A stretch of 64,000 nucleotides of DNA, from NCBI RefSeq assembly GCF_023204875.1, contig NZ_CP096247.1, positions 434,001 to 498,000 of the forward strand, written 5' to 3'. The notes under the pieces were generated by a model. The model searched no databases. It worked only from the letters and a program-made list of their open reading frames with translations, and was not told where the DNA came from. Below, piece after piece: positions 55,428-63,572 of this stretch. The position numbers and the translations under genes are program-made. The DNA is from Prevotella sp. E15-22. GTDB taxonomy: Bacteria > Bacteroidota > Bacteroidia > Bacteroidales > Bacteroidaceae. How positions within the stretch are numbered: position 1 is the stretch's first letter; each line of letters begins with the position of its first letter.

Positions 55428-56171
55428 ATGATAACATGCTGCAATAAGAATACAATGAAAAGATTCATATTGAAATATTGGTATGCACTGCCCATTCTGT
55501 TGGCTTTGTCTATGATTTCCCTGATATTTCTATTCCTCTCATACCCATCTGTAATTGGAGATTTTTTTAGTTTGCTACTGCTTTTGACATTAATTCTACT
55601 TCCTGTTTCATGGGTCGTTCTTTTTGTCAATAAGCAGAGACGGAAGTGTTTTCTGTCTTTTAGCTTTTCTTTCGTAATTTTTGGAGTCCTTTGTCTTCCT
55701 CTAATGATGGTTTCTATGAGTGGCCCCGACGGATTTGGAAGGAATCATCCCATTCCTGATGGTTTGAAATATAATTTGCCCCTTGAAGAGGACTCGTGTT
55801 TGAAAGAACCTGTTGATAGTCTTGATCCCAATACATATTTAACTATATGGAAAGATTGCCAAGGAGGTATTTATACGTATGACTTCTATTATGGGCCGTT
55901 ACCTGCTGGAGATATCTATCTTAAATGTTTTGAGGTCACAGAGAACCTTCCGCTATCGGAGGAAAGAATCGCCGCAGAGAGTAGTCAAGCTATTATAAAC
56001 CCAACATCCTCATTTTCGAAATTGGTAAGCAGACATGAATTTACCATTTACGAGGGTGACTGGGGTGACTATTATGCTGCCCGTATTGAGGTGTGGCACA
56101 GAGATGCTACTACAAAGAAGGAAAGAAAACTTATGGAGAAGGTCTACCGTGTAGAAGGATGGATGAGATAA
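55428..56171 (+). CDS. hypothetical membrane protein
   Basis: 247 aa; the ATG at 55455 (MKRFILKYWYALPIL) is an alternative, more natural start. Three hydrophobic helices in the first 110 residues (ALPILLALSMISLIFLFL, FFSLLLLLTLILLPVSWVVL, FVIFGVLCLPLMMV) are followed by a soluble extracytoplasmic part with SLDPNTYLTIWKDCQGG and YEGDWGDYYAARIEVWHRD. No family recognised. Weak coupling to the flavin reductase gene (8-nt gap) is possible. Confidence 0.6.
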   Translation: MITCCNKNTMKRFILKYWYALPILLALSMISLIFLFLSYPSVIGDFFSLLLLLTLILLPVSWVVLFVNKQRRKCFLSFSFSFVIFGVLCLPLMMVSMSGPDGFGRNHPIPDGLKYNLPLEEDSCLKEPVDSLDPNTYLTIWKDCQGGIYTYDFYYGPLPAGDIYLKCFEVTENLPLSEERIAAESSQAIINPTSSFSKLVSRHEFTIYEGDWGDYYAARIEVWHRDATTKKERKLMEKVYRVEGWMR

Positions 56172-56185
56172 TTTGCAGGTAGGTT

Positions 56186-56911
56186 TTAGGTTGTTATCAG
56201 TATGATGACTCCACTGATACAGATGTAGGCATAAACGATGTAGCGGAAAATGCGGTTGGGGATATGCTTGAAGACATAGGCGCCCAGAAGCGTGCCAATG
56301 ATGACTCCGCCGAGACCATAAAAATAGTCTATGGCAACGGTGGTAGTGAAGAAACCGTTATAGGCTCTCACGCCAGTCATCATTAGGTTTCCAATCAAAA
56401 AGTAAGTCTGCGTCATTGCCATATAGTGCTCTTTCGTTGGCTCACTCTGAATGAAATAAAGCACGGCAGGCGGGCCTTGCATGCCGAAAAAGCCGCCCAT
56501 CAATCCGCTTAACGTTCCGGCACCTACCTGTACTTTCTTTGTTGTCGGTAGTTTTATGCGTTGGCTAAACAGCATAAAGTAAATACTGATAAGGATGAGT
56601 GTCGCACCAAGGATGCGTCGAAGGATGTGGTCTTCAATGCGTGTTAGGGCAAAGATGGCGATGGATGATATGATGATAAACGTCAGTAGAATTGGCCAGA
56701 GGCGGCTCCAGGTGACGTGGCTGCGCATACGCCATACAATTGCAGCAGAGGTGGTGATGGCCAGCAGACCTGAGAGCGTTGTAGCTTCGCCATAGCTGGG
56801 CATGAAGAACGGCAGCATCGTCATGATGAAGATGCCAAAGCCAAAGCCTGTGGTGCGTTGAATGAAACTGGCGCCAATGCTCAACAGGAAAATGGAGAGG
56901 ACGAAACTCAT
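56186..56911 (-). CDS. TauE/SafE-family membrane transporter
   Basis: 241 aa integral membrane protein with about eight helices. The repeat motifs FIQRTTGFGFGIFIM and GTLSGLMGGFFGMQGPPAV are characteristic of TauE/SafE (DUF81) permeases, proposed to export sulfite or other small organosulfur anions. The substrate here is unknown. Single gene, minus strand, with TATCTTTG promoter box at 56931-56938. Confidence 0.88.
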   Translation of the reverse strand: MSFVLSIFLLSIGASFIQRTTGFGFGIFIMTMLPFFMPSYGEATTLSGLLAITTSAAIVWRMRSHVTWSRLWPILLTFIIISSIAIFALTRIEDHILRRILGATLILISIYFMLFSQRIKLPTTKKVQVGAGTLSGLMGGFFGMQGPPAVLYFIQSEPTKEHYMAMTQTYFLIGNLMMTGVRAYNGFFTTTVAIDYFYGLGGVIIGTLLGAYVFKHIPNRIFRYIVYAYICISGVIILITT

Positions 56912-56930
56912 CTTTTATTAAATTATGGCA

Positions 56931-56968
56931 CAAAGATAGTAATTTTTAATGGATAATATGTATATTTG
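56931..56968. promoter_or_regulatory. divergent promoter boxes of TauE and CDF genes
   Basis: Minus-strand TATCTTTG at 56931-56938 and plus-strand TATATTTG at 56961-56968, each about 20 nt from its start codon. Confidence 0.5.
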
Positions 56969-56988
56969 CAGATAAAATCATTATTTCT

Positions 56989-58092
56989 ATGAATCGTAGT
57001 CAAGAAATCATCCGTACCAGTTGGATAGGCATCGCTGCTAATGTGCTGTTGGCGGGGTTCAAGGCCGCAGTGGGCGTTCTGGCCAGCAGTGTGGCTATCG
57101 TGATGGATGCCGTGAACAACCTGAGCGATGCGTTGTCGAGTGTCATCACCATTGTGGGCACCAAACTCTCACAGCGTCCTGCCGACAGGAAACATCCCTT
57201 TGGCTTTGGTCGCATCGAGTATTTCAGTGCCATCATCATCGCCGTTATCGTGCTCTCCGCGGGTATCACTTCTCTTATTGAGTCGGTGAAAAAAATCTTC
57301 GATCCCACGGAGCCTTCGTACACCACAACGACACTGGTAGTCATCGTGGTGGCCATCGTGGTGAAACTCATCCTTGGTCAGTATGTCAAGAAGAAGGGCG
57401 AGCAACTGAACAGCGATGCGCTGATAGCCTCCGGCTCTGATGCGCTGTTTGATGCTGTCATCACACTGGCAACACTTGTTTCGGCAGGTGTCATGCTTCT
57501 GTGGGGTGTGTCGCTCGATGGTATCCTGGGTGCACTGATATCCATCGTGATTATCAAGGCTGGTATCGAGATGCTGGCCTCACCTGTCAACGAACTGCTT
57601 GGAACGAGCATTTCGGCAGACTTCGCCAAACAGATTCAGAAGGAGGTGGCAGACTTCGAGGGCGTTCATGGCGTGTTCGACCTGATACTGCATAACTACG
57701 GTCCTGACGTGAAGATAGGTTCGCTACATATCAACGTCTATGATACCATGTCGGCACACGATATTCACGGGCTGACGCGCCGAATCTCCACGCAGATGTA
57801 TGTGCGTCACGGCATCATCATGACCGTTGGTGTCTATGCTGTTGCCACTGGCGATAACCGCCGTGCCGAGTTGCAATCGCAGGTGATGCAAGCACTCGCT
57901 GCCCACAAAGACATTCTTCAGGTACACGGTTTCTATTATTCAGAGAAACACAATTCCCTCTCTGTCGATATCATCCCAGATATCTCCGTCCATGACGAAG
58001 CCGCCTTTGTCTGTCAGCTGACGACAGAGCTACAGCCGTTAGTTCCCGACATGAAAGTCGTCATCGTAGTGGATCATAACTACTGTGAGTAA
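56989..58092 (+). CDS. cation diffusion facilitator (CDF) metal exporter
   Basis: 367 aa. Six-helix CDF core (about 10-205) with metal-site motifs VMDAVNNLSDALSS (helix II) and GSDALFDAV (helix V), and a C-terminal cytoplasmic ferredoxin-like domain (about 210-290) with GVHGVFDLILHNYGPD. It extends about 75 residues beyond a minimal CDF with a second similar domain. Exports Zn2+, Fe2+ or Mn2+ against protons; the metal is not determinable here. It forms, with the Cu/Zn permease and ZIP protein, a loose metal-homeostasis neighbourhood. Confidence 0.92.
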   Translation: MNRSQEIIRTSWIGIAANVLLAGFKAAVGVLASSVAIVMDAVNNLSDALSSVITIVGTKLSQRPADRKHPFGFGRIEYFSAIIIAVIVLSAGITSLIESVKKIFDPTEPSYTTTTLVVIVVAIVVKLILGQYVKKKGEQLNSDALIASGSDALFDAVITLATLVSAGVMLLWGVSLDGILGALISIVIIKAGIEMLASPVNELLGTSISADFAKQIQKEVADFEGVHGVFDLILHNYGPDVKIGSLHINVYDTMSAHDIHGLTRRISTQMYVRHGIIMTVGVYAVATGDNRRAELQSQVMQALAAHKDILQVHGFYYSEKHNSLSVDIIPDISVHDEAAFVCQLTTELQPLVPDMKVVIVVDHNYCE

Positions 58093-58128
58093 TACCTACT
58101 TCAGATTAACCACTTTTTTATAATAAAT

Positions 58129-58407
58129 ATGTGTTCGCACCTGCAGACAGAAGCATTGCTATATTATCTTTTAGGCATTAATGTCGTGACATTCTTAGTT
58201 TATGGCATTGATAAGGTTAAAGCCAAGCACAATAGCTGGCGCATATCGGAAGCTACTTTGCTTACATTGGCAGTTGTCGGTGGTGTCATCGGGGCGTTGT
58301 TGGGTATGAAGGTATGGCGGCATAAGACTCAGCACAAGAAATTTAAATACGGAGTACCACTGATTCTGTTGACTCAGATATCGCTCGTTATCGTGTTATT
58401 GTTTTAA
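58129..58407 (+). CDS. DUF1294 membrane protein
   Basis: 92 aa with three hydrophobic helices and the DUF1294 signature: YGIDKVKAKHNSWRISEATLL followed by GALLGMKVWRHKTQHKKF, cut here for length. Family members are small inner-membrane proteins of unknown function. Located 36 nt after the CDF gene and before a TIGR04076-like gene. Confidence 0.88.
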   Translation: MCSHLQTEALLYYLLGINVVTFLVYGIDKVKAKHNSWRISEATLLTLAVVGGVIGALLGMKVWRHKTQHKKFKYGVPLILLTQISLVIVLLF

Positions 58408-58449
58408 TCTGTTTGATTACCTGGAGAAGAAAAATGAAGAAGATGAGAT

Positions 58450-58749
58450 ATGAATAAAGTAAGAATCACAGCTGTTCGTCAGACTGTCTATGAGGATCTG
58501 ATGGCGAAATATGAGAATCCCATCGAACACACCTGCGATGTCAGGGTGGGGCAACAGTGGGTTTCCATTGACGGCCAGCAACCTGAAGGCATGTGCCCGT
58601 CGGCGTGGAGTTCCATGCGTGAGTTCGTTGAGTCGCTGGCCCGTGGTGAGGGTAATTTTTACGATGGATGGATGAAGAATCCAATGAGTGCGATGATCAG
58701 TTGCAACGACGGCTTCCGTCCATTCAGTTTTTATATAGAAGTGATTTGA
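58450..58749 (+). CDS. TIGR04076-family protein
   Basis: 99 aa cytoplasmic protein. Conserved pattern includes CDVRVGQQW, PEGMCPSAWSSMREFVESLA and MISCNDGFRPFSFYIE, as in TIGR04076 proteins. The function of the family is unknown; the conserved cysteines suggest redox or metal binding. Gap to the next gene is 7 nt, so it is probably in one transcript with the DUF554 gene. Confidence 0.8.
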   Translation: MNKVRITAVRQTVYEDLMAKYENPIEHTCDVRVGQQWVSIDGQQPEGMCPSAWSSMREFVESLARGEGNFYDGWMKNPMSAMISCNDGFRPFSFYIEVI

Positions 58750-58756
58750 TTGTGAT

Positions 58757-59452
58757 ATGATCGGAACAATTGTTAATACAGCTACCATCATTATAGGCAG
58801 CATCATAGGTAGCGTGCTTCATCGTGGCGTGAAGGAGAAATATAAGGAGGTACTTTATACAGGATTGGGACTGGCATCGCTGGCCATTGGTTTGAATGCA
58901 ACCATCAGCCACTTCCCTCAGTCGCAGTATCCTGTACTTTTTATCATATCGCTGGCCATAGGAGGCGTCATTGGCACTGCACTCGACATTGATGGCCGAT
59001 TTAAGCGTTTGATTGATAAGTTGCAGCGTGGAAAGAAAAATAATGGCAACCGGCTGGCCGAAGGCTTGTCAACTGCCATCCTGCTCTATTGCATCGGCCC
59101 GCTGTCGATGCTCGGACCTGTTATCTCGGCCTTGAAGGGCGACCATACCTTTCTGTTTACCAATGCCACGCTCGACTTTGTTTCGTCGATGGTGTTTGCC
59201 TCTACTTACGGCATCGGTATGGTTTTGGCAGCACCAGTGCTGTTCTGCTGGCAGGGCATGTTCTGGCTCGTTGCCCATATCAGTAGTACTGCTGTCAGCG
59301 ATGCGCTCATGGCTGAGTTGTTGATTGTTGGTGGATTGCTCATCACGGGTAGTGGACTCTCGCTGTTGAACCTGAAAGATTGCAAAACGCTTAATCTGCT
59401 ACCAGCCCTTCTGGTGCCCGTTGTCTGGTTCCTGATATGTGCTCTTGTATGA
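58757..59452 (+). CDS. DUF554 (YdfK-like) membrane protein
   Basis: 231 aa with about six or seven membrane helices. N-terminal GTIVNTATIIIGSIIGSVL and internal GLGLASLAIGLNATI and CIGPLSMLGPVISALKGD are typical of DUF554. Its role is unknown (possibly a transporter). It ends a short run of small genes and is followed by a perfect terminator shared with the tRNA gene on the other strand. Confidence 0.9.
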   Translation: MIGTIVNTATIIIGSIIGSVLHRGVKEKYKEVLYTGLGLASLAIGLNATISHFPQSQYPVLFIISLAIGGVIGTALDIDGRFKRLIDKLQRGKKNNGNRLAEGLSTAILLYCIGPLSMLGPVISALKGDHTFLFTNATLDFVSSMVFASTYGIGMVLAAPVLFCWQGMFWLVAHISSTAVSDALMAELLIVGGLLITGSGLSLLNLKDCKTLNLLPALLVPVVWFLICALV

Positions 59453-59481
59453 ACCAATAGAAATGGATATGGTAGAAAAGA

Positions 59482-59511
59482 AAAAGAGGTCATCTGCTGA
59501 TGACCTCTTTT
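59482..59511. terminator. perfect bidirectional terminator between DUF554 gene and tRNA-Lys
   Basis: 13-bp perfect stem (59482-59494 with 59499-59511), loop TGCT, beginning AAAA and ending TTTT, so it works for both converging transcripts. Confidence 0.9.
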
Positions 59512-59514
59512 CTG

Positions 59515-59587
59515 TGATCCGCTTGGGGTTCGAACCCAAGACCCCAACATTAAAAGTGTTGTGCTCTACCAACTGAGCTAGCGGATC
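59515..59587 (-). tRNA. tRNA-Lys (anticodon UUU)
   Basis: 73-nt cloverleaf on the minus strand. The 7-bp acceptor stem pairs 59581-59587 with 59516-59522; the D-arm reads AGCTCAGTTGGTAGAGC; the anticodon loop CTTTTAA gives UUU between CAACA and TGTTG; the T-arm has GGTTCGAACC. CCA is not encoded. A TACCTTTG promoter box lies 37 bp upstream. Confidence 0.97.
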
Positions 59588-59623
59588 GCCCTATTAAGGA
59601 TGACTTCTTTGCGAAATCGGCTG

Positions 59624-59631
59624 CAAAGGTA
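59624..59631 (-). promoter_or_regulatory. -7 promoter box of tRNA-Lys
   Basis: Minus-strand TACCTTTG, 37 nt upstream of the tRNA 5' end. Confidence 0.5.
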
Positions 59632-59656
59632 CTAACTTTTTTTGAACCAGCCAAAT

Positions 59657-60790
59657 TTATTCGGATGATTTTTCTTTTTTGGCGGTATTTTCCTCTGTTA
59701 TAGCGATTTTTTCCATCGTTTCCTCGTCTTCACGGGTGACATATCGTTGATAGTACGCAATGATGAGGGTGGTGGCAGGTAGCGCAATGATGAGGCCGAT
59801 AAAGCCTAATAATGCACCCCAAACCGACAGTGACAGAAGAAGAATGGCGGGGTTGAGGCGCATGGCCTTACCCATGATGTATGGGGTGATAATCAGGTCG
59901 ATGATAACCTGGACAATGGCAAAGACCGCAACTGCCATGGCGAAGATAATCCAGAAATTCTGTCCTGTGTCCGCGGCTTTGAGAAGAGCCAGTAGGGCAG
60001 TGGGAATCAGGGCGAAGGTGTGTAGATAGGGCACAAGGTCAAGAATGCCGATGAGTATGCCGAGGCCAATGGCCATGGGGAAGTCGATGATGGTGAAGCC
60101 TATGCAGAAAAGAACGCCCATGATGAAGGCAACCATGCCTTGACCACGGATGTAGTTGCTCAGCTCACGTTCGGCATCTTTAGCCAGTACACTCCAGAAC
60201 GGGCGACTCTTCTTTGGGAAGATCTTTATCCAACTGTCTGTCAGATACTCGTAGTCCATGAGGATGAAGAACATATAGAGTAGGGTGATGAGTGAGGCGA
60301 TGAGGCTGATGATGATGCTGGCCGTCTGGCCCACCATGCTGAACATCTTGGGAATGGCATTCCTGACACTCTCGCTGAAGTTCTCGCTCATCAGGTATTC
60401 TTCGAGTTCCTGATGATGCTCATTCGTCCATTGGCTCACGGCCTCAGGTATGTTCTTGATGTGTGCAGCATTGCGAATATAGGTGCTCACAAGGTCGCCT
60501 AACTTTTGGAACTGCTCAATCATGGGTGGAATGATGAGCCATCCGATGCCGCAAAGGATAGCGATGACAAGAATCAGGGTGACGACGATGCTGAGTACCC
60601 TACCCGGAACGTGAAGCTTGTACTGTACGAACTTGACGACAGGGTAGAGTAGGTAGGCTATGAACCATGCTGCGGCAAAGGGCAGCAGAACACTTCCCAG
60701 GTAGTTGAGAAGGCAGACGATGGCAATGGCCAGCAGACCGTAGCCTAACCAGCGTACAAAGGTGTCGAAAGTGATAGGTTTGTCGTACAT
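59657..60790 (-). CDS. AI-2E-family transporter (PerM/YdiK-like)
   Basis: 377 aa integral membrane protein of the AI-2E/PerM family, about eight helices with a large soluble loop after helix 3 (MIEQFQKLGDLVSTYI...). LIGILDLVPYLHTFALIPTAL and VIDLIITPYIMGKAMRLNPAILLL are typical of the C-terminal half. Members export autoinducer-2, Na+/H+ or unknown substrates; no assignment is possible here. It starts 12 nt after tdk and is probably its operon partner. Confidence 0.88.
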   Translation of the reverse strand: MYDKPITFDTFVRWLGYGLLAIAIVCLLNYLGSVLLPFAAAWFIAYLLYPVVKFVQYKLHVPGRVLSIVVTLILVIAILCGIGWLIIPPMIEQFQKLGDLVSTYIRNAAHIKNIPEAVSQWTNEHHQELEEYLMSENFSESVRNAIPKMFSMVGQTASIIISLIASLITLLYMFFILMDYEYLTDSWIKIFPKKSRPFWSVLAKDAERELSNYIRGQGMVAFIMGVLFCIGFTIIDFPMAIGLGILIGILDLVPYLHTFALIPTALLALLKAADTGQNFWIIFAMAVAVFAIVQVIIDLIITPYIMGKAMRLNPAILLLSLSVWGALLGFIGLIIALPATTLIIAYYQRYVTREDEETMEKIAITEENTAKKEKSSE

Positions 60791-60802
60791 CGCTATATTG
60801 TT

Positions 60803-61384
60803 TTACTCGTTGTTCTTTATTGCTTTCTGATAGCATTCACGGCACAGCGGCTCGTATTCCTGCGTTTCGCCCAGAAGTACGCGCTTGTCGTTTTGTACCT
60901 TGCGGTGACTGACATAGGCCAGCGAGCCGCATTTCACACAGATGGCATGCACTTTGGTTACTTCGTCGGCAATGGCACAAAGGGCTGGCATGGGGCCGAA
61001 GGGAATGCCTTGATAGTCCATGTCGAGTCCAGCCACGATAACGCGCACACCACGGTTGGCCAGTTGGTTACATACGTCAACAATGCCATCGTCAAAAAAC
61101 TGTGCCTCGTCAATACCCACCACCTCAATATCTTCTGCCAACAGTAGAATACTGGCAGAGGAGTCGATAGGTGTTGACTGGATGTGTTTCTGGTCGTGGC
61201 TCACAACGTCTTCCTGCGAATAACGCACATCGATGGCGGGCTTGAAAATCTCAACCCGCTGCTTGGCAAACTGAGCTCGACGCATTCTTCGGATAAGCTC
61301 CTCTGTCTTTCCCGAGAACATCGAACCGCACACAACTTCTATTCTTCCTGGGCGGTGTGCCTCACCCGTTAGATTTGTTGTCAT
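60803..61384 (-). CDS. tdk: thymidine kinase
   Basis: 193 aa from ATG 61384; an in-frame TTG four codons upstream falls inside the promoter box and is rejected. Type II thymidine kinase (dT + ATP to dTMP). P-loop GSMFSGKT, Walker-B-like DEAQFFDD with the catalytic Glu region, the lasso [14 protein letters not shown], and a zinc site CVKC...CREC. Full length. First gene of a tdk/AI-2E-permease unit; the promoter box TATCTTTG ends 9 nt before the start. Confidence 0.97.
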   Translation of the reverse strand: MTTNLTGEAHRPGRIEVVCGSMFSGKTEELIRRMRRAQFAKQRVEIFKPAIDVRYSQEDVVSHDQKHIQSTPIDSSASILLLAEDIEVVGIDEAQFFDDGIVDVCNQLANRGVRVIVAGLDMDYQGIPFGPMPALCAIADEVTKVHAICVKCGSLAYVSHRKVQNDKRVLLGETQEYEPLCRECYQKAIKNNE

Positions 61385-61393
61385 AGTTGGGTG

Positions 61394-61401
61394 CAAAGAT
61401 A
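61394..61401 (-). promoter_or_regulatory. -7 promoter box of tdk, near-leaderless
   Basis: Minus-strand TATCTTTG with 9 nt (CACCCAACT) to the ATG. Confidence 0.6.
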
Positions 61402-61412
61402 GTAAAAAGTTT

Positions 61413-61495
61413 ATAGTTCATAGTTCATCGTTCATGGTTTTTTTAGTAAAATGTTGTTAATTTCTGACAATTATGAATGATGAACTATGAACTAT
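61413..61495. repeat. 23-bp inverted repeat between tdk and rsmI
   Basis: 61413-61435 and 61473-61495 are inverted copies with one mismatch, made of GTTCATA units; the spacer is 37 bp and T-rich. It lies between the two divergent promoters. Confidence 0.8.
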
Positions 61496-61509
61496 GGACT
61501 AAAAAACAT

Positions 61510-61517
61510 TATCTTTG
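61510..61517 (+). promoter_or_regulatory. -7 promoter box of rsmI, near-leaderless
   Basis: TATCTTTG ends 8 nt before the ATG at 61526. Confidence 0.6.
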
Positions 61518-61525
61518 CAACCGAA

Positions 61526-62200
61526 ATGGGAATACTTTATATTGTACCCACACCTGTGGGCAACATGGAGGATATGACGATGCGTGCCATCCGCATCCTG
61601 AAGGAAGCTGATCTGGTGCTGGCCGAGGATACTCGTACGTCGGGTGTCCTACTGAAGCATTTTGAGATAAAGAATCAGTTGATGTCGCATCATAAGTTCA
61701 ATGAGCATGGCACCAGTGCAGGTGTGGTTCAGCGTCTGCTGGCTGGTCAGAATGTGGCGCTGATTAGTGATGCAGGTACGCCTGGCATCAGTGACCCAGG
61801 TTTCTTTCTGGTGCGCGAGGCTGTCAGAGCCGGAGTCGAGGTGCAGACACTGCCTGGACCAACGGCGTTTGTGCCAGCCTTGGTGAGTAGTGGCTTGCCT
61901 TGCGACCGTTTCGTTTTTGAGGGCTTCCTGCCCCAGAAGAAAGGTCGTAAGACACGCTTGGAGTCGCTGGTCAATGAGGAGCGTACGATGATATTCTATG
62001 AATCACCCTATCGTGTGGTAAAGACATTGGAGCAGTTTGCCGAGTTTTATGGCAGCGACCGACAGGTGAGTGTCTGTCGTGAGATCTCCAAGGTGCACGA
62101 AGAGAGTGTTCGTGGAACACTGGCCGAGGTAATCGCTCACTTTAAGGAAACGGAGCCTCGTGGCGAGATAGTGATTGTGTTGGAAGGAAAAAAGGATTAA
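61526..62200 (+). CDS. rsmI: 16S rRNA (cytidine(1402)-2'-O)-methyltransferase
   Basis: 224 aa from ATG 61526; an upstream in-frame ATG would place the promoter inside the gene. SAM-dependent tetrapyrrole-methylase-fold enzyme that modifies C1402 in the ribosomal decoding centre. Motifs: YIVPTPVGNMEDMTMRA, LAEDTRTSG, ISDAGTPGISDPG, LPGPTAFVPALVSSGLP and FYESPYRV. Slightly short but complete for the family. A coiled-coil lipoprotein gene follows 13 nt later. Confidence 0.97.
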   Translation: MGILYIVPTPVGNMEDMTMRAIRILKEADLVLAEDTRTSGVLLKHFEIKNQLMSHHKFNEHGTSAGVVQRLLAGQNVALISDAGTPGISDPGFFLVREAVRAGVEVQTLPGPTAFVPALVSSGLPCDRFVFEGFLPQKKGRKTRLESLVNEERTMIFYESPYRVVKTLEQFAEFYGSDRQVSVCREISKVHEESVRGTLAEVIAHFKETEPRGEIVIVLEGKKD

Positions 62201-62213
62201 AAGATAATTAGTT

Positions 62214-63068
62214 ATGATGAAAAAGTTTTTGTTTATTGCCATGTGTCTGTTGGCACTGGCATCGTGTAAGGACAATGGCAATACGCGTCAGACGGCTGAT
62301 TTGAGTTCACGTATCGATTCTTTGAACCGTGTGAATGTGCAGAAGGACAATGAGATTAACGATATGCTTGAGACCCTCAACACCATTGAGGATGGTTTCC
62401 GTGCTATCAATGAAGCTCAGGGTCGTGTGACGATTGAACGCCGTGGCGAAGGTACTGATGCTGCACAGCGTATCCGTGAGAACATGCAGTTTATCAACGA
62501 GACGATGACGCAGAACAAGGAGCTCATCAATAAGCTGCGCTTGCGTCTGCGAGACAGTAATACTGCCAGTGAGCAGTTGCGCAAGACATTGGAGAACCTG
62601 ACTGCTCAGTTGGAGGAGAAAGAGAGCGAGTTGGCTGTGTTGCGCCAGGAACTGGAGGCCAAGGATATTCATATTGCAGAACTTGACGAACAGGTGAGTC
62701 AGCTGAACGAGGATGTGGTGATGCTGAAAGATGAGAATGCTCAGAAGACTGAGACCATTGGCTCTCAGGACAAGGAACTGCATACGGCTTGGTATGTGTT
62801 TGGCACTAAGCGCGAGCTGAAGGAGCAGAATATCTTGAAGAGTGGTGAGGTGCTTCAGGGTAACTTTAATAAGAACTACTTTACCAAGATCGATATCCGT
62901 GTGGACAAGGAGATTAAGCTGATGTCACGTGATGCTCGTATTTTGACTAATCACCCTGCAGGTACTTATACCCTGGAGCGTGATGCCAACAAGCAGTATG
63001 TGCTGCGCATCACGAATCCCCAGCAGTTCTGGAGCACCAGTAAGTATCTGGTGGTACAGGTGAAGTAA
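62214..63068 (+). CDS. coiled-coil lipoprotein of unknown function
   Basis: 284 aa. Lipoprotein signal MMKKFLFIAMCLLALASC (C18), a long coiled coil over about 28-190 (KNKELINKLRLRLRD-type heptads, LEEKESELAVLRQELEAKD), then a small C-terminal domain starting WYVFGTKRELKEQNIL that is conserved in Bacteroidetes proteins of this type. Probably an envelope-spanning or periplasmic scaffold. Likely co-transcribed with rsmI. A terminator follows 7 nt after the stop. Confidence 0.78.
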   Translation: MMKKFLFIAMCLLALASCKDNGNTRQTADLSSRIDSLNRVNVQKDNEINDMLETLNTIEDGFRAINEAQGRVTIERRGEGTDAAQRIRENMQFINETMTQNKELINKLRLRLRDSNTASEQLRKTLENLTAQLEEKESELAVLRQELEAKDIHIAELDEQVSQLNEDVVMLKDENAQKTETIGSQDKELHTAWYVFGTKRELKEQNILKSGEVLQGNFNKNYFTKIDIRVDKEIKLMSRDARILTNHPAGTYTLERDANKQYVLRITNPQQFWSTSKYLVVQVK

Positions 63069-63075
63069 ATAATAA

Positions 63076-63105
63076 AAGCGATAAGATGACTTATCGCTTA
63101 CTTTT
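63076..63105. terminator. terminator overlapping the tadA stop
   Basis: Perfect 10-bp stem AAGCGATAAG (63076-63085) with 63090-63099, loop ATGA, T-rich on the plus side. It separates the convergent lipoprotein and tadA genes. Confidence 0.8.
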
Positions 63106-63534
63106 AAAGAACTCTTGCATTAACTGGCGGCATTCTTCTTCGAGGATGCCGCCTTTGCATTCTGCCTTGGGGTGCATCACACGAGGAGCATATTCACGGA
63201 AACCGCGTTTGGGATCGGGAGCTCCGTAAATGATGCGTGGTACCTGTGCCCAGCCGATGGCTCCTGCGCACATGGGACAGGGCTCTACAGTGACGTAGAG
63301 GGTGCAGCCTGTCAGGTACTTGCCACCCAGTGCATTGGCTGCCATGGTGATGGCCTGCATCTCGGCATGTGCCGTTGGGTCGATGAGTGTCTCTGTCAGG
63401 TTGTGGGCACGTGCTATCACCTGATCCTTACAAACAACGACGGCTCCGATGGGAATCTCGCCTTCATCGAAGGCTTGCTGCGCCTCGGCTAATGCTTTGC
63501 GCATATACATTTCATCCTTATTTTTCTCTTCCAT
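63091..63534 (-). CDS. tadA: tRNA-specific adenosine deaminase
   Basis: 147 aa zinc deaminase that converts A34 to inosine in tRNA-Arg(ACG). Zinc/catalytic motifs are complete: HAE (H56, E58 in DPTAHAEMQAI) and PCPMC (C86, C89), followed by AGAIGWA. The family's tRNA-binding VPRIIYGAPDPKRGF segment is present. The ATG lies only 4 nt after its TACTTTTG promoter box, so the mRNA is probably leaderless. Confidence 0.95.
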   Translation of the reverse strand: MEEKNKDEMYMRKALAEAQQAFDEGEIPIGAVVVCKDQVIARAHNLTETLIDPTAHAEMQAITMAANALGGKYLTGCTLYVTVEPCPMCAGAIGWAQVPRIIYGAPDPKRGFREYAPRVMHPKAECKGGILEEECRQLMQEFFKSKR

Positions 63535-63537
63535 GAT

Positions 63538-63570
63538 GCAAAAGTACGAAAAATATTTTGTACTTTTGCA
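63538..63570. promoter_or_regulatory. palindromic divergent promoter of tadA and birA
   Basis: TGCAAAAGTAC (63538-63548) and GTACTTTTGCA (63560-63570) are exact inverted copies 11 bp apart. Each arm is a TACTTTTG -7 box, one per strand, each 4 nt from its start codon. No separate -33 TTTG is visible for either. Confidence 0.65.
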
Positions 63571-63572
63571 AC

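Noticed and set aside
61384..61396. Upstream TTG start for thymidine kinase
   Set aside because: The TTG is part of the TATCTTTG promoter box, so it cannot be in the transcript.
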